DNA of 64,000 nt from Bacteroidales bacterium (GCA_016709865.1 JADJLX010000005.1:186001-250000), one strand, 5' to 3'; numbered from the stretch's first letter, positions 54,516 through 64,000 are shown. Notes: generated from the letters alone by a model not told the origin. Numbers and translations are program-made.

Positions 54516-55058
54516 ATGAAGATCTATACCCTTACAGGTGATGATGGTACTACCTCTTTATCAGGCGGCAGGAGGGTACCTAAGCATTCTCTGAGGGTTG
54601 AGGCGTATGGCTCTGTCGACGAGCTAATCGCCTGGATAGGACTGTTACGCGACCATAAGGAGAATACTTCCCGCAAAGATTTGTTAGTTTATATTCAGGA
54701 CCAGCTGATGCGCTGTGCGGCAGGTCTGGCCTATGACAGTGAGAACAGCAGAAGCAGGGAAATTTTACCCCTGCCTGACTGTATTCCTGTTCTTGAGAAG
54801 GAGATAGATAAGATGGAGGCGACTCTTGTACCCCTGAGGAACTTTATACTGCCCGGAGGGAATATTGTTGTATCGCATTGTCATATAGCCCGATGTGTCT
54901 GCCGCAGGGCTGAGAGGGCAGTACTCAGGCTAAACGAAGCCGAAGGATCACCTGAATTGATATATAAATTCCTTAACCGTCTCTCTGATTATCTTTTTGT
55001 TTTATCAAGGAAAATTGCATTAGAGACTGATAGTGAGGAAGTTAAGTGGTCTGTCTGA
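54516..55058 (+). CDS. Cob(I)alamin adenosyltransferase, PduO type
   Basis: A 180-residue enzyme that adenosylates cob(I)alamin or cob(I)yrinic acid diamide using ATP. The N-terminal ATP site MKIYTLTGDDGTTSLSGGRR, VEAYGSVDELIAWIG, and the C-terminal CHIARCVCRRAER and NRLSDYLFVLSR are family hallmarks. It supplies adenosylcobalamin, needed by the methylmalonyl-CoA mutase that would feed the epimerase and decarboxylase at 7.3-10 kb. I chose the ATG at 54516; the TTG at 54501 overlaps a -7 box (TATTTTTG, 54496-54503). Confidence 0.93.
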   Translation: MKIYTLTGDDGTTSLSGGRRVPKHSLRVEAYGSVDELIAWIGLLRDHKENTSRKDLLVYIQDQLMRCAAGLAYDSENSRSREILPLPDCIPVLEKEIDKMEATLVPLRNFILPGGNIVVSHCHIARCVCRRAERAVLRLNEAEGSPELIYKFLNRLSDYLFVLSRKIALETDSEEVKWSV

Positions 55059-55083
55059 ATTGTTAAAAATCTTTAAATTGGCT

Positions 55084-55116
55084 ATTGTTTTTTATTTAAA
55101 ATAATATATATATTTG
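55084..55116 (+). promoter_or_regulatory. Bacteroidetes-type promoter for the DUF2795 gene
   Basis: ATTG at 55084-55087 (one mismatch from TTTG), 21-base spacer, and TATATTTG at 55109-55116, an exact -7 match. The ATG at 55153 is 36 bases downstream. Confidence 0.6.
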
Positions 55117-55152
55117 CAGACTTTGTTTAAAGCTTAACTTAATCAGGAAATT

Positions 55153-55374
55153 ATGTACTGGACACTAGAATTAGCATCAAAACTTGAGGATGCTCCATGG
55201 CCTGCCACTAAGGATGAGCTGATTGATTTCGCCATTAGATCGGGTGCCCCGATGGAAGTGATTGAAAACCTTCAGGAAATTGAAGATGAGGGGGACATTT
55301 ATGAAAGTATTGAGGATATCTGGCCTGACTATCCGAGTAAAGATGACTTCTTTTTTAATGAAGATGAATATTAA
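55153..55374 (+). CDS. DUF2795 family small acidic protein
   Basis: A 73-residue, strongly acidic protein. The sequence WPATKDELIDFAIRSGAPMEVIENLQEI fits DUF2795, a small helical domain found as a free-standing protein in Bacteroidetes. The last 25 residues are Asp/Glu-rich and disordered-looking. The function is unknown. It has its own promoter and a shared bidirectional terminator. Confidence 0.88.
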   Translation: MYWTLELASKLEDAPWPATKDELIDFAIRSGAPMEVIENLQEIEDEGDIYESIEDIWPDYPSKDDFFFNEDEY

Positions 55375-55376
55375 AT

Positions 55377-55415
55377 AAAAAGAGGCTGATTCTCATGAGA
55401 TCAGCCTCTTTTTTA
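55377..55415. terminator. Bidirectional rho-independent terminator
   Basis: AAAAGAGGCTGAT (from 55378) pairs with ATCAGCCTCTTTT (to about 55412); A runs before and T runs after make it work in both directions. It sits between the convergent DUF2795 gene and the ostA-like gene, whose stop is at 55413. Confidence 0.85.
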
Positions 55416-56954
55416 TTTCTTAAATATATCTTCCCTCTTTTTGGGTCTTATATGATCGAACCATGAAAAACCATCGAGCCTGATCTGGGTTTTTATCAGC
55501 AGGTCGGGCGGATCAATGAATCCTTCAGGGCTTCCAAAATCGGTGATCTCCGAGATCTTCCCGCCTTCCACAAGAGCCTCAATATTGGCGCACTTTGACT
55601 GGTTCACGCCTGCAATAGCTTCACCGTCAAGAAGATAATACAATGATTCGCCGTTGCCCTTTATTTCAATTTTATACAATTCATTATTCTTAAAGAACCC
55701 TGTTAACGACCTTCCCTTTATCTGGTTGTACCTCGATGTGTCAACCTGGCTCGATATAAATGCAGCTTCATATAATTCAAGTCTGTCGGTCTGCCTGTTT
55801 TTGGTAAAAACAGCCATAGAGTCGGAAGTAAGCTGATTCTCTTCTGACCATAATACCGGTTTTATGTATAACCTTATCACAGAATCGCGGAAAGAGTAGG
55901 AGAGTGAATCGCATTTTGCCTGTATCCCATCGCTGAACACCCTGACACCATGAAAAGCTTTCATAAGCCTGAAGCCAGCTGATGAGGTATCAGCTATTGT
56001 AACAGCACTTATTGTATCGGCATGAAGGAAGAGTGAATCATTGCTTGATACCTGGATAAACTCTGCCATGTCGGTTACAAGAAATTGCTCAGGCTGCTTG
56101 ACATACCAGGCATAATTTCCCTTGATTATAAGATTATTGGTGGTATCCTCTATTACGACATTCCCGAATCCCTCGCCATAACCTGTGCTGTCATTATAGA
56201 AAAGAGAATCTCCATGTACAATCTGCTGCATATTATCGATAGCAGCATTTTTCCAGATGGATGTAACTTTGTTTTTAGTATCGTACCATCCTTTTTCGCA
56301 GTAAAGATTAAGACTGTCGCCAACAAGTTTCGTGGGACCTGTAAAATATGATGTCTCGCTTTTAGTGTTGTAATCCATTGTATCGGCTGTCATTACGTAA
56401 TCGGGATTTACGATTTTGACACTGTCCTTAAAATGAAAGAGGTTATCTGAAACGTAATATACACCTATGATACTTGTTAATGTATTGTCTGCATTTGTGA
56501 TCCTTCCCCCGGTACTATAAGTAGCTATCCTTGGCTTCACATCGTAGTGTATGGCATTTGTGTAGAGATGTGTTTCCTTGTCAATCAATTCAACATTGTC
56601 TTTCACAAAAGCAGTCTCTTCCTTCCCGTCGTAAAAAAGATAGTCGCCAAACAGATCGAGTGTGTCGCCCTGTTCAATATGGATCTTGCTGTATGCTGTA
56701 ACCTGGTTTATATCAGGCGAGTAGTGTGCGCTGTCGCACCACATCACTATTTCGTTATGTACAAGATGAACCTTACCGATGAACCTGTGCATATCATTTC
56801 CCGTTACGGGATCTTTCATGATATAATCGTCATCGGCATATTTGAGCTCTATCTTTTTCTTTCCTGTTCTCTTTGTCTGTGTCTCCTGCGACAAAATCAA
56901 AGGAGTAACTGACAGGACAATAAAAAGGAGAAGGAAATATTTTATTTTATCCAT
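55413..56954 (-). CDS. OstA-like protein (LptA/OstA domains)
   Basis: A 513-residue exported protein. The start MDKIKYFLLLFIVLSVTPLI with a signal peptide ending LSQ is preferred over the ATG seven codons upstream, which overlaps surA more. The body consists of repeated beta-jellyroll strands of the OstA/LptA type (for example VTGNDMHRFIGKVHLVHNEIVMW and GKEETAFVKDNVELIDKETHLYTN), the fold that carries lipopolysaccharide across the periplasm. It is the last gene of the cluster beginning at guaB and may bridge LPS transport in place of a short LptA. Confidence 0.88.
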   Translation of the reverse strand: MDKIKYFLLLFIVLSVTPLILSQETQTKRTGKKKIELKYADDDYIMKDPVTGNDMHRFIGKVHLVHNEIVMWCDSAHYSPDINQVTAYSKIHIEQGDTLDLFGDYLFYDGKEETAFVKDNVELIDKETHLYTNAIHYDVKPRIATYSTGGRITNADNTLTSIIGVYYVSDNLFHFKDSVKIVNPDYVMTADTMDYNTKSETSYFTGPTKLVGDSLNLYCEKGWYDTKNKVTSIWKNAAIDNMQQIVHGDSLFYNDSTGYGEGFGNVVIEDTTNNLIIKGNYAWYVKQPEQFLVTDMAEFIQVSSNDSLFLHADTISAVTIADTSSAGFRLMKAFHGVRVFSDGIQAKCDSLSYSFRDSVIRLYIKPVLWSEENQLTSDSMAVFTKNRQTDRLELYEAAFISSQVDTSRYNQIKGRSLTGFFKNNELYKIEIKGNGESLYYLLDGEAIAGVNQSKCANIEALVEGGKISEITDFGSPEGFIDPPDLLIKTQIRLDGFSWFDHIRPKKREDIFKK

Positions 56955-58303
56955 CCTTTTTGCAAAAAGCTGCATGTTTTAAACTCGTCACTTATTTTAA
57001 TATAAGTCACCTCAATTTTATCTTTTACCCACTTGTCAAATTTCTTTGTTCTTTCATTCATTAATGCAGCCGTATAGAGATTCTGATAATCATCTTTAAG
57101 ATTTGCAGTATGAGCCGGCAGAATATTATCGAGTCTGACAATTCTGAAAACCTCATTGTTATTCTCATCAACTGTTCTGAAAGCATCAGATATCTCACCT
57201 ACTTTCATGTCGCGGATCTTTACATACATCTGCTGATCAAGTTCTTCAAGTGCAAACCATGTTACACGGTCGGAAGGATTCTGGCTTACAAGCTTGCCTC
57301 CGTTTACCCGGCTGTCTTTATGTGTTGAGTATCTTGTAGCGGCAGCTTCAAATTTGATACTGTCTTTCCTGATAAGATTTGCAAGACTGTCGAGTTTCGA
57401 AATAGCCATGGCAGCCTGATCGGGTTTAACCTTTGGCCTCACAAGGATGTGCCTTGTATTGCACATTTCTCCCTTGCGGTCGATTAGCTGGATAATATGA
57501 AAACCATACTTTGTTTCCACAATTTTGGATACTGTGTTCTTTGTTAGACTGAATGCCGCATCAGCGTACTCTTTCTCAAGTTCTCCGCGTGTAAGGTATC
57601 CAATCTCTCCGCCGTTTTTACCCGATTCAACGTCTTCGGAGTACAATATTGCAAGTACATTAAAACTCTTCCCGGCCAGGATCTGGCTCCTTATGTCAAG
57701 CAGCTTCTGGCGTGCTTCTGCCTTATTATCTTCGTTTGCAGGAGGATCGACCTGAATAATGCTTATCTCATATTTGGCAGGTATAACAGGCAGACTATCC
57801 TTTGGTATTGCCGAATAGAATCTTTTCAGAGCTGCGGGAGTGACAGTTATATCACCAGCTATTGAAGACTGTACTTCTCTTACAACTTCCTGTTCAAGAA
57901 GTGTTTTCTTAATATCGCGTCTTATCTCAATCATGCTTTTATTGAAATAGGCAACAAGGGCCTCCTCACTTCCGGCACTCCTGATAGCATCATTCATCCT
58001 CATATTAAGATCTCCCTCAACTGCATCTTCTGTTACTTCAATACTGTCGATTCTTGCCTGGTCCATAAATAGTTTTGATACAAGCATCTCCTGAAACACA
58101 TTGCATCTGAGTTCTTCAACAGGTGCTCTTCTTCCGCTTCTGCGCAGATCTGCAACAGTATTCTCAAGATCGGAGAGATAGATCACCTCATTTCCAACTA
58201 TTGCAGCTACTGATTCGACCAGTTTCTGACCATTAAGATTCAGATATCCCGGAAGAATAAGCGTTATCAGGACCAGATAAAATTTGATTTTATTTTTCAT
58301 CAT
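56942..58303 (-). CDS. SurA-like periplasmic peptidyl-prolyl isomerase/chaperone
   Basis: A 453-residue protein with a signal peptide (about 1-25), a SurA N-terminal chaperone domain (VAAIVGNEVIYLSDLENTVADL, about 32-160), and two parvulin domains: about 165-265, ending YGFHIIQLIDRKG, and about 270-385, starting CNTRHILVRPK. The second domain is less regular. It is expected to escort outer-membrane barrels to BAM. The ATG starts at 58303/58300 and the gene is 3 bases after its upstream neighbour. Confidence 0.9.
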   Translation of the reverse strand: MMKNKIKFYLVLITLILPGYLNLNGQKLVESVAAIVGNEVIYLSDLENTVADLRRSGRRAPVEELRCNVFQEMLVSKLFMDQARIDSIEVTEDAVEGDLNMRMNDAIRSAGSEEALVAYFNKSMIEIRRDIKKTLLEQEVVREVQSSIAGDITVTPAALKRFYSAIPKDSLPVIPAKYEISIIQVDPPANEDNKAEARQKLLDIRSQILAGKSFNVLAILYSEDVESGKNGGEIGYLTRGELEKEYADAAFSLTKNTVSKIVETKYGFHIIQLIDRKGEMCNTRHILVRPKVKPDQAAMAISKLDSLANLIRKDSIKFEAAATRYSTHKDSRVNGGKLVSQNPSDRVTWFALEELDQQMYVKIRDMKVGEISDAFRTVDENNNEVFRIVRLDNILPAHTANLKDDYQNLYTAALMNERTKKFDKWVKDKIEVTYIKISDEFKTCSFLQKGWIK

Positions 58304-58306
58304 TAA

Positions 58307-59152
58307 TTAATATATCTTAAAACTGTTTTCTTTTAATGCTTCGTTATATATACCATTCTCGAGCGACTGAATGAATTCAATTCTTCTCGAGTTCCAGATA
58401 ATTCTTTTAATATCATTCTTTACATATTCAAATGGTGCAAGCGATGAACGGAGCCTGTAATCCCTGATTGAGATCAGGTATACAGACAGTGAATCAGTCG
58501 TTTCAAAGAAAGTATTTCTTTTCAGGAAGTTTTCCTCATTTTCAATATCCTGCTGTAATTCAATTGAAAGACGATCCATCGTTACCCAGTCTTCGTTGAA
58601 GTCATCGAACTTCTCGGCAAACTGATAACATAAACTTTCGAGCTGCTGCAGGTCGTTCTGCTGATTCGATTGTGCAAGTGTTCTGATTCTGCCCAGATCA
58701 GGTGTTTCAGCCGGTAACTTTATGAAAAGAGCCTTTACAATATTTGAGTTGAGCATGAAACTCTTCTCATTGCTGATATAGTAGTTCTCGAGTTCAGATT
58801 CGGAGAGGATAGTGTCCATTTTCTGAAGCATCATCTGTCTCTGATACTGGTAAATAACAAGGTTTGTCCGGGTATCTTCCAGCTGACGTGAAATTTCATT
58901 CCTGACTTCGGGTGAGAGGTTCTCCTCTGCCTTTTGCAGCAGCAGCCTGCGTTTTGCCCACTTGTTTATGTAGTCAGACACAATGGCTGCACTGTCGGTT
59001 TTGTTCAGCTCATTAATGACATGATCGGGGATCTCGTCATAATAAAGAATTGTCTTTCCCACTTCGGCAACAGGAATCCTTTTTACAATGTTGTTTTCGC
59101 TGCAGCCTGCTGTAAAAACAACAATGATAAATATGAGTAATGTCTTATTCAT
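58307..59152 (-). CDS. SurA-like lipoprotein without a visible parvulin domain
   Basis: A 281-residue lipoprotein (lipobox TAGC, Cys17). Its N-terminal part, IPVAEVGKTILYYDEIPDHVI...YINKWAKRRLLLQKAEENL, resembles SurA/PrsA chaperone helices. A canonical parvulin domain, with its HILV and YGYHI motifs, is not present; the central region may be a degenerate copy. It overlaps the upstream PPIase gene by eight bases. I infer a chaperone or accessory role for the two PPIases on each side. Confidence 0.75.
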   Translation of the reverse strand: MNKTLLIFIIVVFTAGCSENNIVKRIPVAEVGKTILYYDEIPDHVINELNKTDSAAIVSDYINKWAKRRLLLQKAEENLSPEVRNEISRQLEDTRTNLVIYQYQRQMMLQKMDTILSESELENYYISNEKSFMLNSNIVKALFIKLPAETPDLGRIRTLAQSNQQNDLQQLESLCYQFAEKFDDFNEDWVTMDRLSIELQQDIENEENFLKRNTFFETTDSLSVYLISIRDYRLRSSLAPFEYVKNDIKRIIWNSRRIEFIQSLENGIYNEALKENSFKIY

Positions 59153-61112
59153 TGTTCAGTTTCTTCTTCACTTCTTCAAGTACCAAACTATCAGTCTTAA
59201 CGGTATATTTTTCTTTTAATTGTGCCGTCCATTCGCTCTCAAGGTATTCCTGGTATAAGGTCATCATTTCACCCATCACATCATCAAGACCAAGCGGCAC
59301 GGGGTCGATCACTTTTCTGATATTGATAATTGCCGGATAGCCGCCTCGGATAAATGACTCGCTGCCGGTACTCCATTTTAACTTATCAATCTCATTGTCG
59401 GTTCCTTTAGTCCATTTTCCTTCCTCAATTACAAGTAAAGTATCGCCCTTCTTATTGAATTTTTTTCTGAGAAGGTCATCTGACAGGCTTTTCCCGGCAT
59501 ACTTCTTATAGGCTGAGAATAAAGCTTTTTCACCATCCGGTTTCTTCAGAGTATAAATTTTAGCCTCAATACCCTGTTTTGTAAGATAGTTGTTTTTATG
59601 TTCCTCATAAAATTTCCGGAGACCGGTAGAATCATTGCTTATCCTGTTCCATACCTTCCTTCCGGAGATCTCAAACAGGAGAATCCCATCGTGAAATTCA
59701 TTCATAAGATATCTGAACTCAGGGTATTTCTTTTCAAGTACTGAGTCTTCATATTTTAATAACTGATCGGAAGCACTTGTTTCAATAGCCTTGCTTATAA
59801 AAACAGAAGAATCCCTTGTAACGATCATCGTGCTTCTCTTTTCTATAAGATTTGCAAAATTGTTATTAGTAATACGTTGATTGGCAAATGTATACATATT
59901 GCCTTCAGGCATTGTTGAACGGTCGTATTTTTTCAGACCCTGAATAATAAGAGTATCGGTATTCTGAACAAACCAGTCGAATGACTCCTGATTTATTTTG
60001 AATTTATACTCTCTCTTAAGCTTCTCGATAAACGACTTTTTACTTATTGAATTAAGGTACGACTGGTTAATCTTGCTCTCGAGATACGACCTTGTCTCCT
60101 CGAATGTCCCCGGTGTTTTTTTCTCAAGAAGTTTGATTATATGCCAGCCATAAATTGTGTGAACGGGTTTGGTATAAGTACCTGTATCTTTTATAGCAAA
60201 GGCAGCTTCCGAAAAATCGCTGATTATCTCTCCGGCACCGAACCAGTTTAGTTCACCACCTTTTGATGCGGACTCCTTATGATCTGAAAATTCTTTTGCG
60301 AGTTCACTGAAAGGAGTGCCGCCACGCAGCTTGACATATATATCGTTGATATCAGTCTCAGCCTTTTTTAACTCAGTCTCACCTGTTCCCGGAGGTGCAG
60401 CCTTCATTATATGGGCTACTCTTACTTTTCCCTTTGACGGACGTTTGTCAGTAACTTTAATTATGTGATATCCGTATGGAGTCCTTACCGGGTCGGAGAT
60501 GCCGCCTTTCCTCAGAGAGTAAGCAGCATCCTCAAAAGGCATAATCATCTGGAAGACTGTAAAATATCCAAGGTTTCCTCCGTTTACCTTAACTGACTGG
60601 TCGTCTGATGTTCCCCTTGCCACTGTCTCGAAGGATTCTCCTTTTACTATCCGCTCTTTTATATCTGACGCTTTCTGCCATGCTTTCAAGGTATCTTCCG
60701 GCGACGGTTCAGGAGGTAATCCAACAAGTATATGCCAGGCATTTATTTCTGTCAGCGACCGCTGATAAGCCTGACGGATCAGTTTTTCCTTTGTTTGTGT
60801 ATCGGTAAGGTACGACTGGGCGAGCTGATTTCTGTAACCGCTCAGTTCCGTTTTGAATGCTTTGGTTGTATCATAGCCCTGACTGACAGCATCGGCCACC
60901 TTCATCTTGAACAGAATGAACTGCTGAAGGTACCCTTCAATATCAGGTGTTTTTCCCGGCTCCGCGCTTTTCCTGTACATTCTTATAAATTCCCCTGCCT
61001 CTGTTTTACTGCTGCCAATCGTCAGTAACACCTTACTATTAAGATCCTGTGCCTGCGTAATTGCAGGCAACAGAAAAATCAAATAGATAAACGATGTTGA
61101 TCTGATTTTCAT
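59145..61112 (-). CDS. Periplasmic peptidyl-prolyl isomerase with two parvulin domains
   Basis: A 655-residue exported protein (signal peptide MKIRSTSFIYLIFLLPAITQ). After an N-terminal helical chaperone-like part come two parvulin domains: about 130-225 (INAWHILVGLPPEP ... YGYHIIKVTDKRP) and about 230-330 (VRVAHIMKAAPP ... YGWHIIKLLEKK). Residues 340-655 form a long C-terminal region with no recognised domain, ending in a Lys/Glu-rich helix. The ATG at 61112 is preferred to the TTG at 61139, which lies inside guaB. It is larger than PpiD or SurA. Confidence 0.9.
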   Translation of the reverse strand: MKIRSTSFIYLIFLLPAITQAQDLNSKVLLTIGSSKTEAGEFIRMYRKSAEPGKTPDIEGYLQQFILFKMKVADAVSQGYDTTKAFKTELSGYRNQLAQSYLTDTQTKEKLIRQAYQRSLTEINAWHILVGLPPEPSPEDTLKAWQKASDIKERIVKGESFETVARGTSDDQSVKVNGGNLGYFTVFQMIMPFEDAAYSLRKGGISDPVRTPYGYHIIKVTDKRPSKGKVRVAHIMKAAPPGTGETELKKAETDINDIYVKLRGGTPFSELAKEFSDHKESASKGGELNWFGAGEIISDFSEAAFAIKDTGTYTKPVHTIYGWHIIKLLEKKTPGTFEETRSYLESKINQSYLNSISKKSFIEKLKREYKFKINQESFDWFVQNTDTLIIQGLKKYDRSTMPEGNMYTFANQRITNNNFANLIEKRSTMIVTRDSSVFISKAIETSASDQLLKYEDSVLEKKYPEFRYLMNEFHDGILLFEISGRKVWNRISNDSTGLRKFYEEHKNNYLTKQGIEAKIYTLKKPDGEKALFSAYKKYAGKSLSDDLLRKKFNKKGDTLLVIEEGKWTKGTDNEIDKLKWSTGSESFIRGGYPAIINIRKVIDPVPLGLDDVMGEMMTLYQEYLESEWTAQLKEKYTVKTDSLVLEEVKKKLNNE

Positions 61113-61131
61113 CAGGATGATCTGATACCTG

Positions 61132-62613
61132 TTACTCAAATGATTTTCTGCTGTAGTTAGGAGCCTCCCTGGTTATTGAAACATCGTGCGGATGGCTCTC
61201 TATTATTCCCGAGTTGGTGATCCTTACAAATTTTCCCTCTTTTTTGAGAATTGTAATATTTTTTGCTCCCACATATCCCATTCCTGCCCTCAGACCTCCG
61301 GTCATCTGGTAGATGACTTCAGCCAGAGTACCCTTGTATGGAACCCTTGCGGCAATACCCTCGGGAACAAGCTTTCGGATATCATCTTCCATGTCCTGGA
61401 AATACCTGTCTTTTGAACCCTGCTGCATAGCTTCGATCGATCCCATTCCCCTGTATGCCTTGAACTTACGTCCGTTATATATTATTGTCTCGCCCGGAGA
61501 TTCCTCAACACCTGCAAAGAGCGATCCGGCCATTATTGAATCGGCTCCTGCTGCAATAGCTTTGATTATGTCGCCCGAATATCTGATACCGCCATCGGCA
61601 ATAACCGGTACCCCTGAGCCTTCAATTGCTTTTGAAACATTATAGATTGCAGAGAGCTGCGGAACACCTACTCCTGCAACGACTCTTGTTGTGCATATCG
61701 AACCCGGACCGATTCCAACCTTAATGGCATCGGCGCCTGATTTTACGAGCATTTTAGCTGCATCACCGGTTCCGACATTTCCTGCAATAACATCTATTGA
61801 AGGGTAACTTCTTTTAATATCCTTAAGGATGCCGATAACACTCTTTGTATGAGCATGTGCCGTATCGATGGATATTGCATCGACACTTGCATTTATAAGA
61901 GCTTCAACCCTGGTGAGAGTGTCGGCAGCTATGCCTACTGCACCTGTGACTCTTAACCTTCCCTTATCATCTTTGCATGAAAGGGGACGGTCCTTAGTTT
62001 TTGTAATGTCTTTATAGGTTATCAGCCCGCAAAGTTTGCCGGCTTCATCAATCATGGGCAGTTTTTCAATCTTGTGTTTCTGAAGTATCCTTGCAGCCGC
62101 TTCGAGATTAGTCTGATGATTTGTTGTTATCAGACTGGTAGTCATTACTTCTGTGATTTTTCTGTTCCTGTTGTTTTCAAACCTTAAATCCCTGTTTGTT
62201 ACTATGCCTTTCAGTATTCCGTTTTCGTCAATAACGGGTATTCCGCCGATCTTGTACTCGCTCATCAACGCCATTGCTTCACCTACTGTAGCTTTCAGAC
62301 TGATTGTGATCGGGTCAAAAATCATAACATTCTCAGCTCTTTTTACCCTTTTGATCTGGGCCGCCTGTTTCTCTATCGACATGTTTTTGTGTATCACACC
62401 CATGCCGCCTTCCCTGGCGATTGCAATTGCAAGCTCGTCTTCGGTAACTGTATCCATTGCTGCCGAGACAATCGGAGTATTTATCCTGATGTTCCTTGTG
62501 AACATCGAACTGAGATCAACCTCTCTTGGAAGTACCTCAGAATATGAGGGAACCAGCAGAACATCATCAAAGGTTAAACCTTCGTATAATATCTTGTCTT
62601 CAAAAAATGACAT
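61132..62613 (-). CDS. guaB: IMP dehydrogenase
   Basis: Oxidises IMP to XMP with NAD+, the committed step of GMP synthesis. The 493-residue protein has the catalytic Cys307 in GSICTTR, the flap Arg-Tyr (YRGMGS, ARVPYKG), and a tandem CBS (Bateman) domain inserted at about 95-205. Though metabolically unrelated, it is the first gene of the run that continues into the PPIase genes. Confidence 0.98.
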   Translation of the reverse strand: MSFFEDKILYEGLTFDDVLLVPSYSEVLPREVDLSSMFTRNIRINTPIVSAAMDTVTEDELAIAIAREGGMGVIHKNMSIEKQAAQIKRVKRAENVMIFDPITISLKATVGEAMALMSEYKIGGIPVIDENGILKGIVTNRDLRFENNRNRKITEVMTTSLITTNHQTNLEAAARILQKHKIEKLPMIDEAGKLCGLITYKDITKTKDRPLSCKDDKGRLRVTGAVGIAADTLTRVEALINASVDAISIDTAHAHTKSVIGILKDIKRSYPSIDVIAGNVGTGDAAKMLVKSGADAIKVGIGPGSICTTRVVAGVGVPQLSAIYNVSKAIEGSGVPVIADGGIRYSGDIIKAIAAGADSIMAGSLFAGVEESPGETIIYNGRKFKAYRGMGSIEAMQQGSKDRYFQDMEDDIRKLVPEGIAARVPYKGTLAEVIYQMTGGLRAGMGYVGAKNITILKKEGKFVRITNSGIIESHPHDVSITREAPNYSRKSFE

Positions 62614-62669
62614 CTGATTAGGATTTAAGTTTTTGCTGGCGCAAATTACGAAAAATATTACATTTGTCT

Positions 62670-64000
62670 ATGCTGCAGAATGAAATCAATATTGATAAAT
62701 ACCGTCAGGTTCTAACAAAATACTGGGGTTATGCATCTTTCAAACCGCTGCAGGAAGATATAATAAGATCAATTGATGCAGGTGAGGATACACTCGGACT
62801 GATGCCAACCGGCGGAGGAAAATCAATAACATTCCAGGTACCGGCCCTCGCGAATGAAGGTATTTGTCTTGTCATTACTCCTCTGATAGCGCTTATGAAG
62901 GATCAGGTTGCTCGGCTTAAAAGTCTCGAAATCAAAGCTCTTGCAATTCATTCTGCAATGTCGGCAGAGGAGATCGACAATGCACTTGAGAATGCCATAT
63001 ACGGCGATTATAAATTTCTTTATGTCTCGCCTGAAAGGATTTCAACAAGGATCTTCCTGGGAAAGGTCAGCAGACTCAATCTGTCGCTGGTTGCCATTGA
63101 TGAAGCACACTGTATTTCGCAATGGGGCTATGATTTCAGACCCTCTTACCTGAAGATTGCAGAACTGCGCGATCATATATCGGAAAAAGTGCCCTTTCTG
63201 GCACTTACCGCTTCGGCTACAGCTCCGGTAATTGAGGATATTATGAAGAAGCTGGCTTTCAGGGGAAAGAATGTTCTCCGTACCAGTTTCGACCGGAAGA
63301 ATATTTCTTACCTGGTAAGACGGGTGGAGGATAAGGGGATCTATATTGTCAAATCGGTACTTAAGGCTAAAGGCAGCGGTATTGTGTATGTAAGGAGCCG
63401 GAAAAGATGTAAGGAAGTAGCTGAACTGCTTGTCGCAAACGGAGTAAGTGCGGACTTTTATCACGCCGGATTATCAGATGAGCTCCGCGATAAAAAGCAA
63501 GCCTCCTGGACTCTTGGCGAGACCCGGGTAATTGTTGCCACAAATGCCTTTGGTATGGGAATCGACAAGCCTGATGTACGGTTTGTAATTCACTGGGATA
63601 TACCCGATTCGCTCGAGAATTATTTTCAGGAGAGCGGCAGGGCAGGGAGGGATAATAAACCGGCCTCCGCAGTACTTTTATTCTCACCTGCCGACAAAAG
63701 CAGACTTATCGATAATACAAGGAAGAAGTTTCCTCCGGTTGATAAGATTAAGGATATTTACGAGGCAGTTTGTAATTTTCTGGAAGTACCGCTGGGTGCC
63801 GGAAAAGATAATGTTTATGATTTCAATATGGCGGCGTTTGTATCTAAATACAGGTTGCCTGTAATAGAAACTTACAACTCCCTTCAGTTTCTTCAGAGAG
63901 AGGGATATATGGAATTCACCGAGGAAATAAACAATCCTTCAAGAGTCCATTTTATTGTAAGCCGCGATGATCTCTACAAATTCCAGGTGGCCAATGAGTC
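62670..64000 (+). CDS. recQ: RecQ-family ATP-dependent DNA helicase, N-terminal part
   Basis: The frame opens at 62670 and is still open at the window end (about 443 codons). Helicase motifs: motif 0 GYASFKPLQEDII, Walker A TGGGKS (47-52), DEAH in AIDEAHCISQWGYDFRPSYLKI, LTASATAP, ATNAFGMGIDKPDVRFVIHW and QESGRAGRDNKPASA. The RQC/HRDC regions, if any, lie beyond the window. After the helicase core it continues with a zinc-binding-like and winged-helix-like region without the usual four cysteines being visible in full. A -7 box TACATTTG (62659-62666) lies only 3 bases before the ATG. Confidence 0.93.
   Translation, partial: MLQNEINIDKYRQVLTKYWGYASFKPLQEDIIRSIDAGEDTLGLMPTGGGKSITFQVPALANEGICLVITPLIALMKDQVARLKSLEIKALAIHSAMSAEEIDNALENAIYGDYKFLYVSPERISTRIFLGKVSRLNLSLVAIDEAHCISQWGYDFRPSYLKIAELRDHISEKVPFLALTASATAPVIEDIMKKLAFRGKNVLRTSFDRKNISYLVRRVEDKGIYIVKSVLKAKGSGIVYVRSRKRCKEVAELLVANGVSADFYHAGLSDELRDKKQASWTLGETRVIVATNAFGMGIDKPDVRFVIHWDIPDSLENYFQESGRAGRDNKPASAVLLFSPADKSRLIDNTRKKFPPVDKIKDIYEAVCNFLEVPLGAGKDNVYDFNMAAFVSKYRLPVIETYNSLQFLQREGYMEFTEEINNPSRVHFIVSRDDLYKFQVANE

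Overview
The window is a contiguous, gene-dense chromosomal segment from a member of the Bacteroidetes, most likely an anaerobic or microaerophilic Bacteroidales/Marinilabiliales-type organism. The evidence is a type IX secretion (gliding-motility type B) sorting domain at 26031-27536, promoters of the Bacteroidetes TTTG-N20-TAnnTTTG type, a TonB/ExbBD set, a Bacteroidetes-style OstA/SurA outer-membrane assembly cluster, and anaerobic metabolism (methylmalonyl-CoA decarboxylation, citrate lyase, Rnf complex, rubredoxin). I saw no phage, IS element, CRISPR array, rRNA or tRNA gene. No gene-free stretch exceeds 300 bases; the longest is 35705-35941.

Layout. 1-943: 3' part of an outer-membrane FadL-like barrel. 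1093-4442 (minus): WbqC-like protein and larC-larE-larB for the nickel-pincer nucleotide cofactor. 4627-7113 (plus): Tat-exported DUF362 protein and a membrane polyferredoxin. 7299-13084 (plus): methylmalonyl-CoA epimerase, carboxyltransferase, a small OadG-like protein and a biotin carrier, then a CitD-CitE fusion, CitF and a short rubredoxin. 13095-16464: PepD, NADP-type isocitrate dehydrogenase and an altered HD-domain protein. 16453-21645: GH2 lipoprotein with PA14, acyl-CoA ligase, SPOR lipoprotein. 21766-25936 (minus): PurA, Fur-family regulator, RelA/SpoT. 26031-30060 (minus): T9SS cargo and an M16 peptidase pair. 30121-33676 (plus): ClC channel, GlyA, single-domain response regulator. 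33748-35704 (minus): exbB-exbD-tonB, tonB being frameshifted. 35942-42040: TamB, TsaD, SiaC-like protein. 42071-44328: secreted ADPRibase-Mn-like phosphoesterase and a serpin lipoprotein. 44386-50388 (minus): rseC-rnfBCDGEA-dnaJ. 50626-55374: RecG, methyltransferase, ABC ATPase, PduO, DUF2795. 55413-62613 (minus): guaB, three SurA/parvulin-like proteins and an OstA protein. 62670-64000: RecQ, cut by the window end.

How the genes work together. The 7.3-16.5 kb block joins succinate/propionate carbon flow (methylmalonyl-CoA) with citrate cleavage and isocitrate dehydrogenase; the Rnf complex supplies ferredoxin:NAD+ coupling, consistent with fermentation. The guaB-PPIase-PPIase-surA-ostA run, TamB, exbBD-tonB and the M16 pair form an envelope-biogenesis theme.

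Most notable points: the CitD-CitE fusion; larBCE without larA, with a three-cysteine LarE; an HD protein whose HD doublet reads AD; frameshifts in tonB (five) and rnfA (one), mostly at or near homopolymers; and several dispersed or tandem repeat families, one of which supplies the last codons of the WbqC-like gene.
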